This document shows, piece by piece, positions 40,845 to 50,871 of a stretch of DNA of 64,000 bases. The stretch is from Chitinispirillaceae bacterium (GTDB lineage: Bacteria; Fibrobacterota; Chitinivibrionia; Chitinivibrionales; Chitinispirillaceae), in the NCBI GenBank assembly GCA_016930275.1, contig JAFGHA010000078.1, forward strand, positions 1-64,000, given 5' to 3'. Both the position numbers and the translations under genes were made by a program. Under the pieces are notes generated by a model. It was not told the origin of the DNA. It made no database searches and saw only the letters and a program-made list of their open reading frames with translations. Each line of letters begins with the position of its first letter. The stretch's first letter is position 1.

Positions 40845-42025
40845 GAGGCATCATCCTCCAGGCGGGAGATGATACAGGTCGCGTTATTACCACCGAATCC
40901 GAAGGCATTTTTAAGTATATGCCGCATGGATAATGTGCCGCCGGTAAACGGGATCGCACCGATTTCTTCGTCGGGTTCAGAAAATCCCGCGGTTGCCGGA
41001 AGGTATTCTTCGTGCAGCATGGTTACGGCGAAGACCGCTTCGAGTATTCCCGAAGCGGCAAGGGTATGACCAAGTACCCGTTTGAGGGAACAGAATGGAG
41101 GCAGTTTCTGAAAAACTGACTTGAGAACGGCAATTTCCGATTTGTCGTTGTCGGGTGTTCCGGTGCCGTGGCTGATGACGGCGCTTATCGCTTCCGGAGG
41201 TAGTTGCGCCTCCTTGAGTGCTCCTTCGATGGCACTGCGCGCACCTTCACCATCGGGGTGCGGAGCGGTCATGTGAAAACAGTCTGAAGAGGCTCCCCAT
41301 CCTGAAATTCCGGCAAGAGCTCCTCCAGGGCACCGGGAAAGAACCTGCGGTCCAACCAGCAGCATCGCACCGGCACCTTCACCGAGACTTATGCCTGCCC
41401 TGGTTTTATCGAACGGACGGCACCCGTTAGGGTCGAGTAGAGTAAGACTGCCGAATCCCCGAACCGTGGTGATGCAGAGGGCATCCGCACCGACGACCAG
41501 ACATGCATCGTAATATTCCCGTTCAATCATCCTTTTCGCCATACCGATCGCATGAAGACTGCTGGAACAGGCGGTGGATACCGTATGGAATCCGTACGCG
41601 GAAAATCTTCGACAGAGTTCGGAAGAGAGCACTACCGGTTCATGAACGGCGCATTCAATGGCGAGCGGGGTGATGGCGGCCGGGTCGGTACGAAACTGCT
41701 TGTACGCATGTTCGGTTTGAGAGATTCCGCCAACCGTTGTGGCGGCAACGACTCCGAGACGCAGGTTTCCATGTTCGGGAAGGGCGGCCATGGCTTCGTC
41801 GGCGGCAACGAGAGCCAGAGCGAGGGTTTTATACATACCCTCACGCCCGGCCAGAATTTCGAGATCACATTCGACCTGGGCACATAACGGCATGGGAGTC
41901 GTTGTCAGATCCGGATGCGGAAATGATTTGAGATAATTCTCACTTTTAACCAATGCGCCGAAACCGACCGGTACCCCGTTGCCTGCTGCACAGACTGCTC
42001 CGGTTCCTGCTACAAAAACCGCCAT
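40841..42025 (-). CDS. Beta-ketoacyl-ACP synthase (FabF-like), catalytically complete
   Basis: VSTACSSSLHAIG, SHGTGTPDNDKSE, KRVLGHTLAASG, NAFGFGGNNA. Confidence 0.93.
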   Translation of the reverse strand: MAVFVAGTGAVCAAGNGVPVGFGALVKSENYLKSFPHPDLTTTPMPLCAQVECDLEILAGREGMYKTLALALVAADEAMAALPEHGNLRLGVVAATTVGGISQTEHAYKQFRTDPAAITPLAIECAVHEPVVLSSELCRRFSAYGFHTVSTACSSSLHAIGMAKRMIEREYYDACLVVGADALCITTVRGFGSLTLLDPNGCRPFDKTRAGISLGEGAGAMLLVGPQVLSRCPGGALAGISGWGASSDCFHMTAPHPDGEGARSAIEGALKEAQLPPEAISAVISHGTGTPDNDKSEIAVLKSVFQKLPPFCSLKRVLGHTLAASGILEAVFAVTMLHEEYLPATAGFSEPDEEIGAIPFTGGTLSMRHILKNAFGFGGNNATCIISRLEDDAS

Positions 42026-42041
42026 TCTTCAGTCCGGTTCC

Positions 42042-42299
42042 CTAATTCGCCTGTTGTTGCCGGATATGTTCCGCCATCGATCGTACCGATGCGAAAACGC
42101 GACGGCCCGCATTGACATCAGGAACGGTTGCACGATAATCGCGCTCGAGCATAACCAGAAGTTCGAGTGTATCAATGGAATCGAGGCCGAGTCCTTCACC
42201 GATCAGTGGTGCATCAACGTCGATATCATCCGGTGTTACATCCGAAAGCTTGAGTGAGGTGATGATTTTTTCTTTTAATTCCTGCATCAATGCTTCCAT
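42042..42299 (-). CDS. Acyl carrier protein
   Basis: GEGLGLDSIDTLELLVMLERDY phosphopantetheine site; ATG with GGGAG upstream. Confidence 0.92.
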   Translation of the reverse strand: MEALMQELKEKIITSLKLSDVTPDDIDVDAPLIGEGLGLDSIDTLELLVMLERDYRATVPDVNAGRRVFASVRSMAEHIRQQQAN

Positions 42300-42310
42300 C
42301 AAACTCCCTT

Positions 42311-43078
42311 TCATGTATAGTGCAATGAAATATAACCTTTGAAACCGCAAACCGGAACAGCTATCCGTGATGATTTTTTCCGATGCAGTAGATCAAGCAG
42401 TACTGTCGCAAGGGAACGGTCGTCGCTGAACGTGCATTCCGACGGTTCCGTTTTTTTCGTGAGGTGATAACTGAATTCCGGAAACGCTTCCGGGACTGTG
42501 CCTCCAGCTTCAAAATACACTGCCGATGCGAACGGAGGGCGATAGCCGTTTCCCGGAGGATTTCCGGCAGTCTCCTCAACGAAAATCACGAGGGCTCCCG
42601 TCAATTTACCCCTCTGGAGCAGGTGCTGTGCCCGCTCAATCGCGGAGAGCAGCGGTGAGTCGCCACCGGGAAATACCGCGTCGGGACCTTTGAATTTGTA
42701 GTAAATGGCAATGTCTGCAATCGGTGAAGACGGTAAGGTCGCCGAGAAGAGCGCAGGACTGGGACTTCCCTGCTCGACGGATTGCCGGTAGAGAAGGTCG
42801 GTTGAGCAGGAACCGAACGGGATTCCCAGAAAAATACCGGTGTTTTCAGGGTCGCGGACCGAACATTCGTTCAACACCAGTGAGGCTGCACTGAACGCCA
42901 GTTTATCGGGGAGATTGAGTTTGCCGAATGCCATGTATGGTTGCCCGAGTACCTGTGCACGTTTGATTGCCGCCGGTCCATCCTGATCATCTTCCCATGC
43001 CCGCGACGTCCCGATTGTCCGAATCCCCGAGTCATCGATAACCGAACATCCGGAGCAGTATATCGATGGCTGAGTCAT
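42311..43078 (-). CDS. Short beta-ketoacyl synthase-like (chain-length-factor-like) protein, no catalytic Cys
   Basis: KS-like LNECSVRDPENTGIFLGIPFGS...FKGPDAVFPGGDSPLLSAIERAQHLL; no Cys nucleophile or His motifs. Confidence 0.7.
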   Translation of the reverse strand: MTQPSIYCSGCSVIDDSGIRTIGTSRAWEDDQDGPAAIKRAQVLGQPYMAFGKLNLPDKLAFSAASLVLNECSVRDPENTGIFLGIPFGSCSTDLLYRQSVEQGSPSPALFSATLPSSPIADIAIYYKFKGPDAVFPGGDSPLLSAIERAQHLLQRGKLTGALVIFVEETAGNPPGNGYRPPFASAVYFEAGGTVPEAFPEFSYHLTKKTEPSECTFSDDRSLATVLLDLLHRKKSSRIAVPVCGFKGYISLHYT

Positions 43079-44184
43079 GCCGCCTCCGAGAGAACTACTG
43101 CAGCATTGAGACCGCCGAATCCGGCACTGAGGCAGAGGATCGATGGTGTGGTGAATTCCTGAATCGCTGAAGATACCGGCAGTGGCGCATCGGGATCTGC
43201 TTCGGAAAAATGTATCGTCGGTGGAATACTGCGGCGCCGGAGAAACTCGGCGGCCAGAAGCAGTTCCAGAAGTGACCCGGCTCCGCTGGTATGGCCGATG
43301 GCCCCCTTCAACGAAAAGCAGGGAGGAGGGTTGTCGCTGAAGAGACGATTGACCGCTTTCGATTCCATCGCATCGTTATAGACGGTCGCCGTACCGTGAC
43401 ATTTGACCGCACCGATACGGTCGGGCTGGATTGAAGCGTCTTCGAGCGCACCTGCTGCCGCCAGGTACAGCCCCTCACCGGTTCGCGACGGTCCGGTCCG
43501 GTGGTTCGCATCATTCGACTGATCGGCTCCGGAAATGATGATGTCTCCCTTTCGTGGTTTCCCCCGTCGCAGCACCGCTACTGCTGCACCGTCACCCAGC
43601 GACAATCCGTCACGGGTTCTGTCGAATGGACGTGGCCCGGTGGGGCTGAGAGCTCCCAGGGCATGAAATCCGCTGATGACGAAAAGAGAGATTACATCAA
43701 ATCCTGCAATCACGACTTCAGAACAGCTGTCATTTTCAAGCAGATTTTTGGCGATGGCTACTGCCACGGCTCCCGAAGCACAGGCATTGGAAACCACCTG
43801 GGTACGATATGGTTTAATACCTAAAAGGGTGGCGAAATGGTTGGCCTGATCGGCGAGACAGGGAGAAACTTCAGCGGGCAGACCAGTCTGCCGGTGATAC
43901 GGTTCGAGGGCGCGAATGTCTCCTTTTGCCGCCGCATATATGAAAAACGGTTGCTGTGGAAGGACCGGCATCGCATTTTTCAGAACCGGAACGATCTGTT
44001 CGGGTGCCCGAAATGCGGAGTCGTCAAACGGTGCAAAGGCGACGGGAAGGTCGAAGCAGGGGCCGGGTCTGATTGCCGACATGCCCCTCAGAAGTGCTGT
44101 TGTACTTGTCTCCAGTGTTCCCAGTGCGCAATAAAGGGCTCGATGATCAAGAATAACCGCATGTTCCATACACGGAAAATACAC
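43075..44184 (-). CDS. Beta-ketoacyl-ACP synthase, catalytically complete
   Basis: VVSNACASGAVAVAIAKNLL, VKCHGTATVYNDAMES, GAIGHTSGAGSLLE. Confidence 0.92.
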   Translation of the reverse strand: MYFPCMEHAVILDHRALYCALGTLETSTTALLRGMSAIRPGPCFDLPVAFAPFDDSAFRAPEQIVPVLKNAMPVLPQQPFFIYAAAKGDIRALEPYHRQTGLPAEVSPCLADQANHFATLLGIKPYRTQVVSNACASGAVAVAIAKNLLENDSCSEVVIAGFDVISLFVISGFHALGALSPTGPRPFDRTRDGLSLGDGAAVAVLRRGKPRKGDIIISGADQSNDANHRTGPSRTGEGLYLAAAGALEDASIQPDRIGAVKCHGTATVYNDAMESKAVNRLFSDNPPPCFSLKGAIGHTSGAGSLLELLLAAEFLRRRSIPPTIHFSEADPDAPLPVSSAIQEFTTPSILCLSAGFGGLNAAVVLSEAA

Positions 44185-44246
44185 TCTGCTGCCTGAAAAT
44201 GGGAGGCAAAGAACCCGTTCGTTCCGCGATCAGACGGCGGGGAAAT

Positions 44247-45041
44247 TCAACAGGAACCGTTGCGGTGGTACCTTGCCTTGAAAATACGCATTGCAGGAAG
44301 GAAAAGTATGCTTACCGTCAGCAGCACCGCGGTGGACGGTTCGGGAACCCGGGCAGTACGGGTGATGGAAACGATCTTCGTATCGATGGACGTAAGAAAG
44401 GTAAACCGGGGGACAAGGGTTTCTTCGACGAGACGTTCGCTTATGTACCCTTCCATGACCGTCATTGCCTGCCCTTCAATCAGTGATTCGAGACTGGAAT
44501 TGATGTACACTGATAAAAAATAATAGTCCCAGAGCGTCTGCTCAGATTCCGCTGAGGAGACTTTTCCGAGAAATTGATCAACTATTATGTTGGTGGAGTT
44601 CTGACTGATCGAGGTTAATTCCCGGACGTTCTGTATTTCCATATCTGGTGCCGAACTCAGATAGAGATCCTGTATCGAAGGAAAACCTGAAGAGGTAATT
44701 GACAGAAGAAGGTGGGAGGTCGTTATCTGGTTGCTGATTGACGATGCGGATTTCGTCGGACTTTGAGCGACGCCCTTGACCACGGCAAAACCTTGACGGT
44801 CGGTATCAATGAGGAAATCGAGTGAATAAGGAGCTTTCTCCTGAGGTATGGCGGAAAATGCATTTTCCTCGGTTTCCAGAGCAGATATGCTGATGGCTTG
44901 GGACGGATGACTTTCAAAAACCTCGGAAATGCTTCCTTGCGCGCTGATTTGAATCAGTTCGGCTCTGATACCTGCGCATGCCGTCAGGAGAAACAGGATT
45001 GTTTTAATTGACATTGGAACCTCCCCGGTTACTGCATCCAC
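44247..45041 (-). CDS. PEP-CTERM sorting-domain protein
   Basis: Signal peptide; C-terminus VPEPSTAVLLTVSILFLPAMRIFKARYHRN. Confidence 0.85.
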   Translation of the reverse strand: MDAVTGEVPMSIKTILFLLTACAGIRAELIQISAQGSISEVFESHPSQAISISALETEENAFSAIPQEKAPYSLDFLIDTDRQGFAVVKGVAQSPTKSASSISNQITTSHLLLSITSSGFPSIQDLYLSSAPDMEIQNVRELTSISQNSTNIIVDQFLGKVSSAESEQTLWDYYFLSVYINSSLESLIEGQAMTVMEGYISERLVEETLVPRFTFLTSIDTKIVSITRTARVPEPSTAVLLTVSILFLPAMRIFKARYHRNGSC

Positions 45042-45253
45042 GTCCGAGATAGAATCCCTGTCTGCATATTCTGGGCGTCAGGATGGAAAAAATCAATTCG
45101 TTAATGACGCCCTGTGAGGAGCCCTGTCGTGAAGAAAACCACCGGATTCAGGGCGTGACATTAATTCTATAATAAAATAGGTGTTTCCACAATAACGGTG
45201 CAAGAGTCAGGTCTGATTCAATGCAGGAAAGCCGCCTTACGGTAGGTCCGGAG

Positions 45254-46609
<1,356 letters not shown>

Positions 46610-46894
46610 TCAGTTTTTATCGATAACCAGTAGCACACTGTTTTTTTTTCAATCGAAACGCGGGAATTTGTTTACAGTCATCCCGGTGGAAACAGGGATA
46701 CCGTCAGAGTAAGCAGCTTCCGTGTGGACTCCGGGTTGGCTTGCGCCGCTGCTTCGCGATCACCGAAATGATGTACTATTAAACATTTAATATTTCACCG
46801 TCAGCACAGGCATCGGAAAAATACAGTCTTTATAAGTACGGTAACAAGAAGGTTCATTTCTATATTATGTATATAATCGGTTTTTAGTGCGTAA

Positions 46895-46914
46895 GGACGG
46901 CAAAGTTGCCGTCC
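46895..46914. promoter_or_regulatory. Perfect hairpin ggacggcaa-ag-ttgccgtcc in the leader upstream of the nrpR-like gene
   Basis: 9 bp arms; TATAAT at 46872-46877; no T tract after it. Confidence 0.4.
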
Positions 46915-47038
46915 ATTTATCCGAAAATCTACCAATAGAGAAATTGAAGATAAATGATAGCGGAAATTATGCGGCACAAACTATTTTGAAAAACCTTTTT
47001 TAGCTACTCACAAAATAATACCGAGAAGTTGTGCTTAG

Positions 47039-48118
47039 ATGGCTAATTTAAACGTTTCAAATCCCAACCTTCAAACAGATCACGCAGGTTTTTCCTCCAA
47101 TGGGGGGCGCACAGCACGGGCACGTATCGCAATTCTTCAGGTACTCGAAGAATTGGGGGAATCCGCAGGGGCACAAAAAATCGCCGATATGCTGAACGCT
47201 TCCGGGGTTGAACTTCAGGCACGTTCCATCCGGTTTCATCTCCAGAGAATGGATCAGGAAGGTCTGACAACATCAACCGCCCGGCATGAAGGTCGTCAGA
47301 TTACCGATACCGGACGGGAACTGTTATCCCGTAACAGCGTCGTCAATAAAGTCGGCTTTATCAGTTCCGTGATGGATGATCTCGGCTATCGTATGACGTT
47401 TGAGGTGAAAAGCGGTCGCGGAAATGTTATTGCGAACATTGTCCGGATATCTGAAGCGGATCTTTCCCGTGCAATTCATTATATGAAACCTGTTTTTCGT
47501 GCGGGACTGAGTATGGGTGACCGGATTGCGGTACGGATGCCGGGGCATTATTTCGGAAGCCATGAGGTAAAAAGGGGTAAGGTCATACTCTCGACGATCT
47601 GCAGTGTCACCATCAACGGAATATTCCAAAAAGCGGGAATTCCGGTGATTTCCCGATTCGGCGGGTTGGTCGAAATGCGCGGTGGTACGCCAAGACGGTT
47701 TCTTGAAGTTACGGAGTATCGGGGTACTTCAACGGATCCCCATAAAATGTTTATCATGTCAGGTATGACGGATGTCAACAAATTTGCCGCCACCGGAAAC
47801 GGCATCATCGGGGTGAGTTTTCGGGAATTTCCCTCTGCCGCCGCGGAAAAAGCGAGAAAACTGGTTACCCGGCTCCGGGAATCCAATTTGAATGGAGTAC
47901 TTGCAATCGGCCACCCGAATCGGCCGTTGATGGATATTCGTGTCAGTGACGGACGGACCGCAATGGTTACTATCGATGGTCTGAATCCGATTGCCGCGCT
48001 GCATGAAGCCGGTATCCCGTTGCACCTCAACCCGCTGTCGGGACTGGAAGAAATTTCCGAGTATGTGCCGTTCGGTGATGTCGCACCGATGGAACGTCGA
48101 AGTACCTACGTTGAATAG
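47039..48118 (+). CDS. NrpR-like nitrogen regulator (winged helix + one DUF128/NrpR regulatory domain)
   Basis: ARIAILQVLEELGESAGAQKIADMLNASGVELQARSIRFHLQRMDQEGLT; VGFISSVMDDLGYRMTFEV...GIIGVSFREFPSAA. Confidence 0.85.
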   Translation: MANLNVSNPNLQTDHAGFSSNGGRTARARIAILQVLEELGESAGAQKIADMLNASGVELQARSIRFHLQRMDQEGLTTSTARHEGRQITDTGRELLSRNSVVNKVGFISSVMDDLGYRMTFEVKSGRGNVIANIVRISEADLSRAIHYMKPVFRAGLSMGDRIAVRMPGHYFGSHEVKRGKVILSTICSVTINGIFQKAGIPVISRFGGLVEMRGGTPRRFLEVTEYRGTSTDPHKMFIMSGMTDVNKFAATGNGIIGVSFREFPSAAAEKARKLVTRLRESNLNGVLAIGHPNRPLMDIRVSDGRTAMVTIDGLNPIAALHEAGIPLHLNPLSGLEEISEYVPFGDVAPMERRSTYVE

Positions 48119-48120
48119 AA

Positions 48121-48543
48121 GTGTTTTCGGATATGAATCAGGAAAATAACATGGCGGAATTTGCAGTTTACCTCTGTAAAAACAGTCTTCCGGATATCAG
48201 TTCGTTTCCCGTCCAATGGACCGAATCGGGTATGCACGTCCGGGTCAAGCTGGTTCCCTGCAGTGGTAAGATCGATATACAGTACATGCTTCATACGCTT
48301 GAGGCGGGGAGAGCGGGTATATGCGTGATCACCTGCCCGCACGGGGAATGTACGTTGTCGCAGGGCAATTACCGTGCGGATATACGGGTGCGTTCACTCA
48401 AGAATCTGCTTGGAGAAATTGGTCTGGATCCTGATTGCGTAACGGTTATTCATACGCCGTCGGGTTCGACCGCGGATGACCTTAAAGGGCTGGTCGATTC
48501 GATGGTGAAAACGCTTGCCGGTAAAACTGCGGCCAGGGTATAG
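48121..48543 (+). CDS. Hydrogenase iron-sulfur subunit MvhD-like (copy 1)
   Basis: RVKLVPCSGKIDIQYMLHTLEAGRAGICVITCPHGECTLSQGNYRADIRVRSLKNLL. Confidence 0.85.
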   Translation: MFSDMNQENNMAEFAVYLCKNSLPDISSFPVQWTESGMHVRVKLVPCSGKIDIQYMLHTLEAGRAGICVITCPHGECTLSQGNYRADIRVRSLKNLLGEIGLDPDCVTVIHTPSGSTADDLKGLVDSMVKTLAGKTAARV

Positions 48544-48573
48544 GTCAGAATCAAATCAGTTAAAGGTACCATT

Positions 48574-49458
48574 ATGCCACAAGAAAAAAAGACGTTACAG
48601 CAGCGGATTGAATCGGGAAAGCGGATCATTATTACCGAAATCGCCCCTCCTGAAAACGGGAATGCTGCACTGGTGCGGGAGACTGCCGGAACATTCTCGG
48701 GCAAAGTGCACGCGATCGGCGTGAGTGATAACCGGGAGAGGATAGGCATGTCCGCCCTGGTCGTTTCCGCACTTGTCAAAGAGGCGGGAGGCGAGCCGAT
48801 TCTGCACATGTCGACCCGTGACCGTAACCGCGCGGCACTCTCATCCGACTGCCTGGGCGCGCATGCGCTGGGTATCCGCAACATCCTGTGTACCAGCGGA
48901 ACCCATCAGACGCTGCTGCCGTTTCCCACGGTGAAAAATGTTTTTGATATCGATGCGACGGTACTGCTGCAGCACTGCCGTGAACTTGAAAGGAAAGCCG
49001 GGATGGAGGTGCCCTTCTGCCTTGGTGCGGTTGCCTCTCCCTTCGCAGATCCTGCGGAACTGCAGCTTGTCCGGCTTGCACAGAAGGTGCATGTCGGGGC
49101 CGGTTTCTTTGTCACACAGCCGGTATTCGACGTTGAACGGTTCGGCACCTGGTGTAAAGAGATTGTTTCGCGGCAGCTGCATACCAAAGCGGCTTGCATT
49201 GCCGGTGTTCAGATAGTGACCGATGCAGCGCAGGCAAGGGAACTGGCAGTCAAACGGCCGGATCCGCTTCTGCCGGAGGCGGTTATAGAACGTCTGGAAA
49301 AGGCCGGTGACGCCCGAGCGGAGGGAATCGCGCTCGCACGAGAGACGATCGAAAAGGTGTTGTCTTTTGAAGGGGTCCGCGGGATTTCGGTGATTTGTGA
49401 CGAGGATCCGACCGCGGTACTGGAAGTTCTTGACTCTATGGAATCTGATCTGGAGTAG
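48574..49458 (+). CDS. metF: Methylenetetrahydrofolate reductase
   Basis: IITEIAPPENGN, HMSTRDRNRAALSSDCLGAHALGIRNILCTSG, LGAVASPF, VGAGFFVTQPVFD. Confidence 0.92.
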   Translation: MPQEKKTLQQRIESGKRIIITEIAPPENGNAALVRETAGTFSGKVHAIGVSDNRERIGMSALVVSALVKEAGGEPILHMSTRDRNRAALSSDCLGAHALGIRNILCTSGTHQTLLPFPTVKNVFDIDATVLLQHCRELERKAGMEVPFCLGAVASPFADPAELQLVRLAQKVHVGAGFFVTQPVFDVERFGTWCKEIVSRQLHTKAACIAGVQIVTDAAQARELAVKRPDPLLPEAVIERLEKAGDARAEGIALARETIEKVLSFEGVRGISVICDEDPTAVLEVLDSMESDLE

Positions 49459-49464
49459 ACGAAC

Positions 49465-50862
49465 ATGCCGGCCAAATATCACATTCATGCTCATGCCGCT
49501 CCACCGCGATTTCCCACCGAGGGAAAACTCGGCATCGTCGACTGGCGGGAAGACTGTTCCAGCTGTCATAACTGTGTAAAAAAAGGGTGCGTCTACGGGT
49601 TCTACCGGGAAGAGACGGACCTGCTTCGCGATGATATCGGTTATCTCGATTATATATATAAATGTAAAGGGTGTCTGACCTGTATTCAGAACTGCACCAA
49701 GAACATACTCACCCGCGTTGTCAACCCTGAGTATGAACGTCTGGGAGACGAATATTTCAGACCGGACATCATTCTGACCACCTGGTATCAAGCGGAAACG
49801 GGTGCGGTGCCGGTATCGGGGTGCGGTTACGGCGGTCCGTTCAGCGGCAGCGGTTTCGATTCCATGTGGACCGATATGTCGGAAATCGTCCGGCCGACCC
49901 GTGACGGAATCCATGGCCGCGAGTACATCAACACCAGTGTGGATATCGGCCGAAAACTCAAACGCCTCAATTTTTCCGGCGATACCATTACCGATACCGT
50001 TCCGCCGCTCCTCAGCAGTCCGCTGCCGCTTATGTTCGATATGGTTGCGGAGCAGTGGCGGCACCCGGTGATACTCTCGGCAATGGTCAAGGTCGCCGCG
50101 GAACTCAAACTCTTTGCCATTATCGACAGTGAAGTGCTTGCCGGGATGTCCGTCGAGGAACGTGCTCCGGTCATACCGCTCTTCACCGGAACGGATCCGG
50201 TCCGTGAAGCCGCCGGTGCTCAGGCGCCGATGATTATCCTTCCCGATTCGGAAAATATTCTCGAAACGGTGAAGGAATGCAAAAGTCAGAATTCGCAACG
50301 GATCGTTGCCGTACGTGTTACCGCCGGTACCGATTCATTCAAAAGGGTTACTGAACTGGCCGGAAACGGCGTGGAGGTAATCAATCTCCGGTTCGACAGC
50401 CACGGTCGAGAGGAGGCGGGAAAGCAGCGCCACATGCGCGATGTCATCCGTGAAGTGCACGGTGAACTCATCAGGCAGGGCTTGCGCGACGAAGTGACCC
50501 TGTTTACCTCAGGGGGAATCGCACTCCCGGAACACATGGCGAAGGCGATTATCTGCGGGACCGATCTGGTGGCAATCGATATACCGCTGATCGTGGCACT
50601 GGAATGCCGGTTGTGCGGGCAGTGTGCACTCGGCGGGCAGTGCTCCATAGGCCTCGCGACGATCGATGAACACTATGCCGTGAGCAGAATGATAAATCTC
50701 ATGGGGTCGTGGCACAGTCAGCTGCTCGAAATGCTGGGTGCCATGGGAATCCGTGAAGCACGGCGGCTTCGTGGCGAGGTCGGCCGCTGCATGTTTTTTG
50801 AAGACCTTGAACGGGCAGCATTCGGAAGACTGTTCGGGAAACGTCTGGACAGAAAGAATTAA
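49465..50862 (+). CDS. Ferredoxin + divergent glutamate synthase FMN-domain-like protein
   Basis: DCSSCHNCVKKGCV...CKGCLTCIQNCTK; GOGAT-like barrel end CRLCGQCALGGQCSIGLAT...LLEMLGAMGIREARRLRGEVGR. Confidence 0.8.
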   Translation: MPAKYHIHAHAAPPRFPTEGKLGIVDWREDCSSCHNCVKKGCVYGFYREETDLLRDDIGYLDYIYKCKGCLTCIQNCTKNILTRVVNPEYERLGDEYFRPDIILTTWYQAETGAVPVSGCGYGGPFSGSGFDSMWTDMSEIVRPTRDGIHGREYINTSVDIGRKLKRLNFSGDTITDTVPPLLSSPLPLMFDMVAEQWRHPVILSAMVKVAAELKLFAIIDSEVLAGMSVEERAPVIPLFTGTDPVREAAGAQAPMIILPDSENILETVKECKSQNSQRIVAVRVTAGTDSFKRVTELAGNGVEVINLRFDSHGREEAGKQRHMRDVIREVHGELIRQGLRDEVTLFTSGGIALPEHMAKAIICGTDLVAIDIPLIVALECRLCGQCALGGQCSIGLATIDEHYAVSRMINLMGSWHSQLLEMLGAMGIREARRLRGEVGRCMFFEDLERAAFGRLFGKRLDRKN

Positions 50863-50871
50863 CAACAGGAA

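Noticed and set aside
46680-46699. atccc-ggtggaaaca-gggat palindrome upstream of gdhA as an NrpR operator
   Set aside because: Does not match the GGAA-N6-TTCC operator pattern; only 5 bp arms, too weak without binding data.
48841-50298. Long minus-strand ORF (485 aa)
   Set aside because: Antisense to metF and the first GOGAT-like gene, which have clear family motifs; low-complexity His/Arg/Phe-rich translation typical of an antisense shadow.
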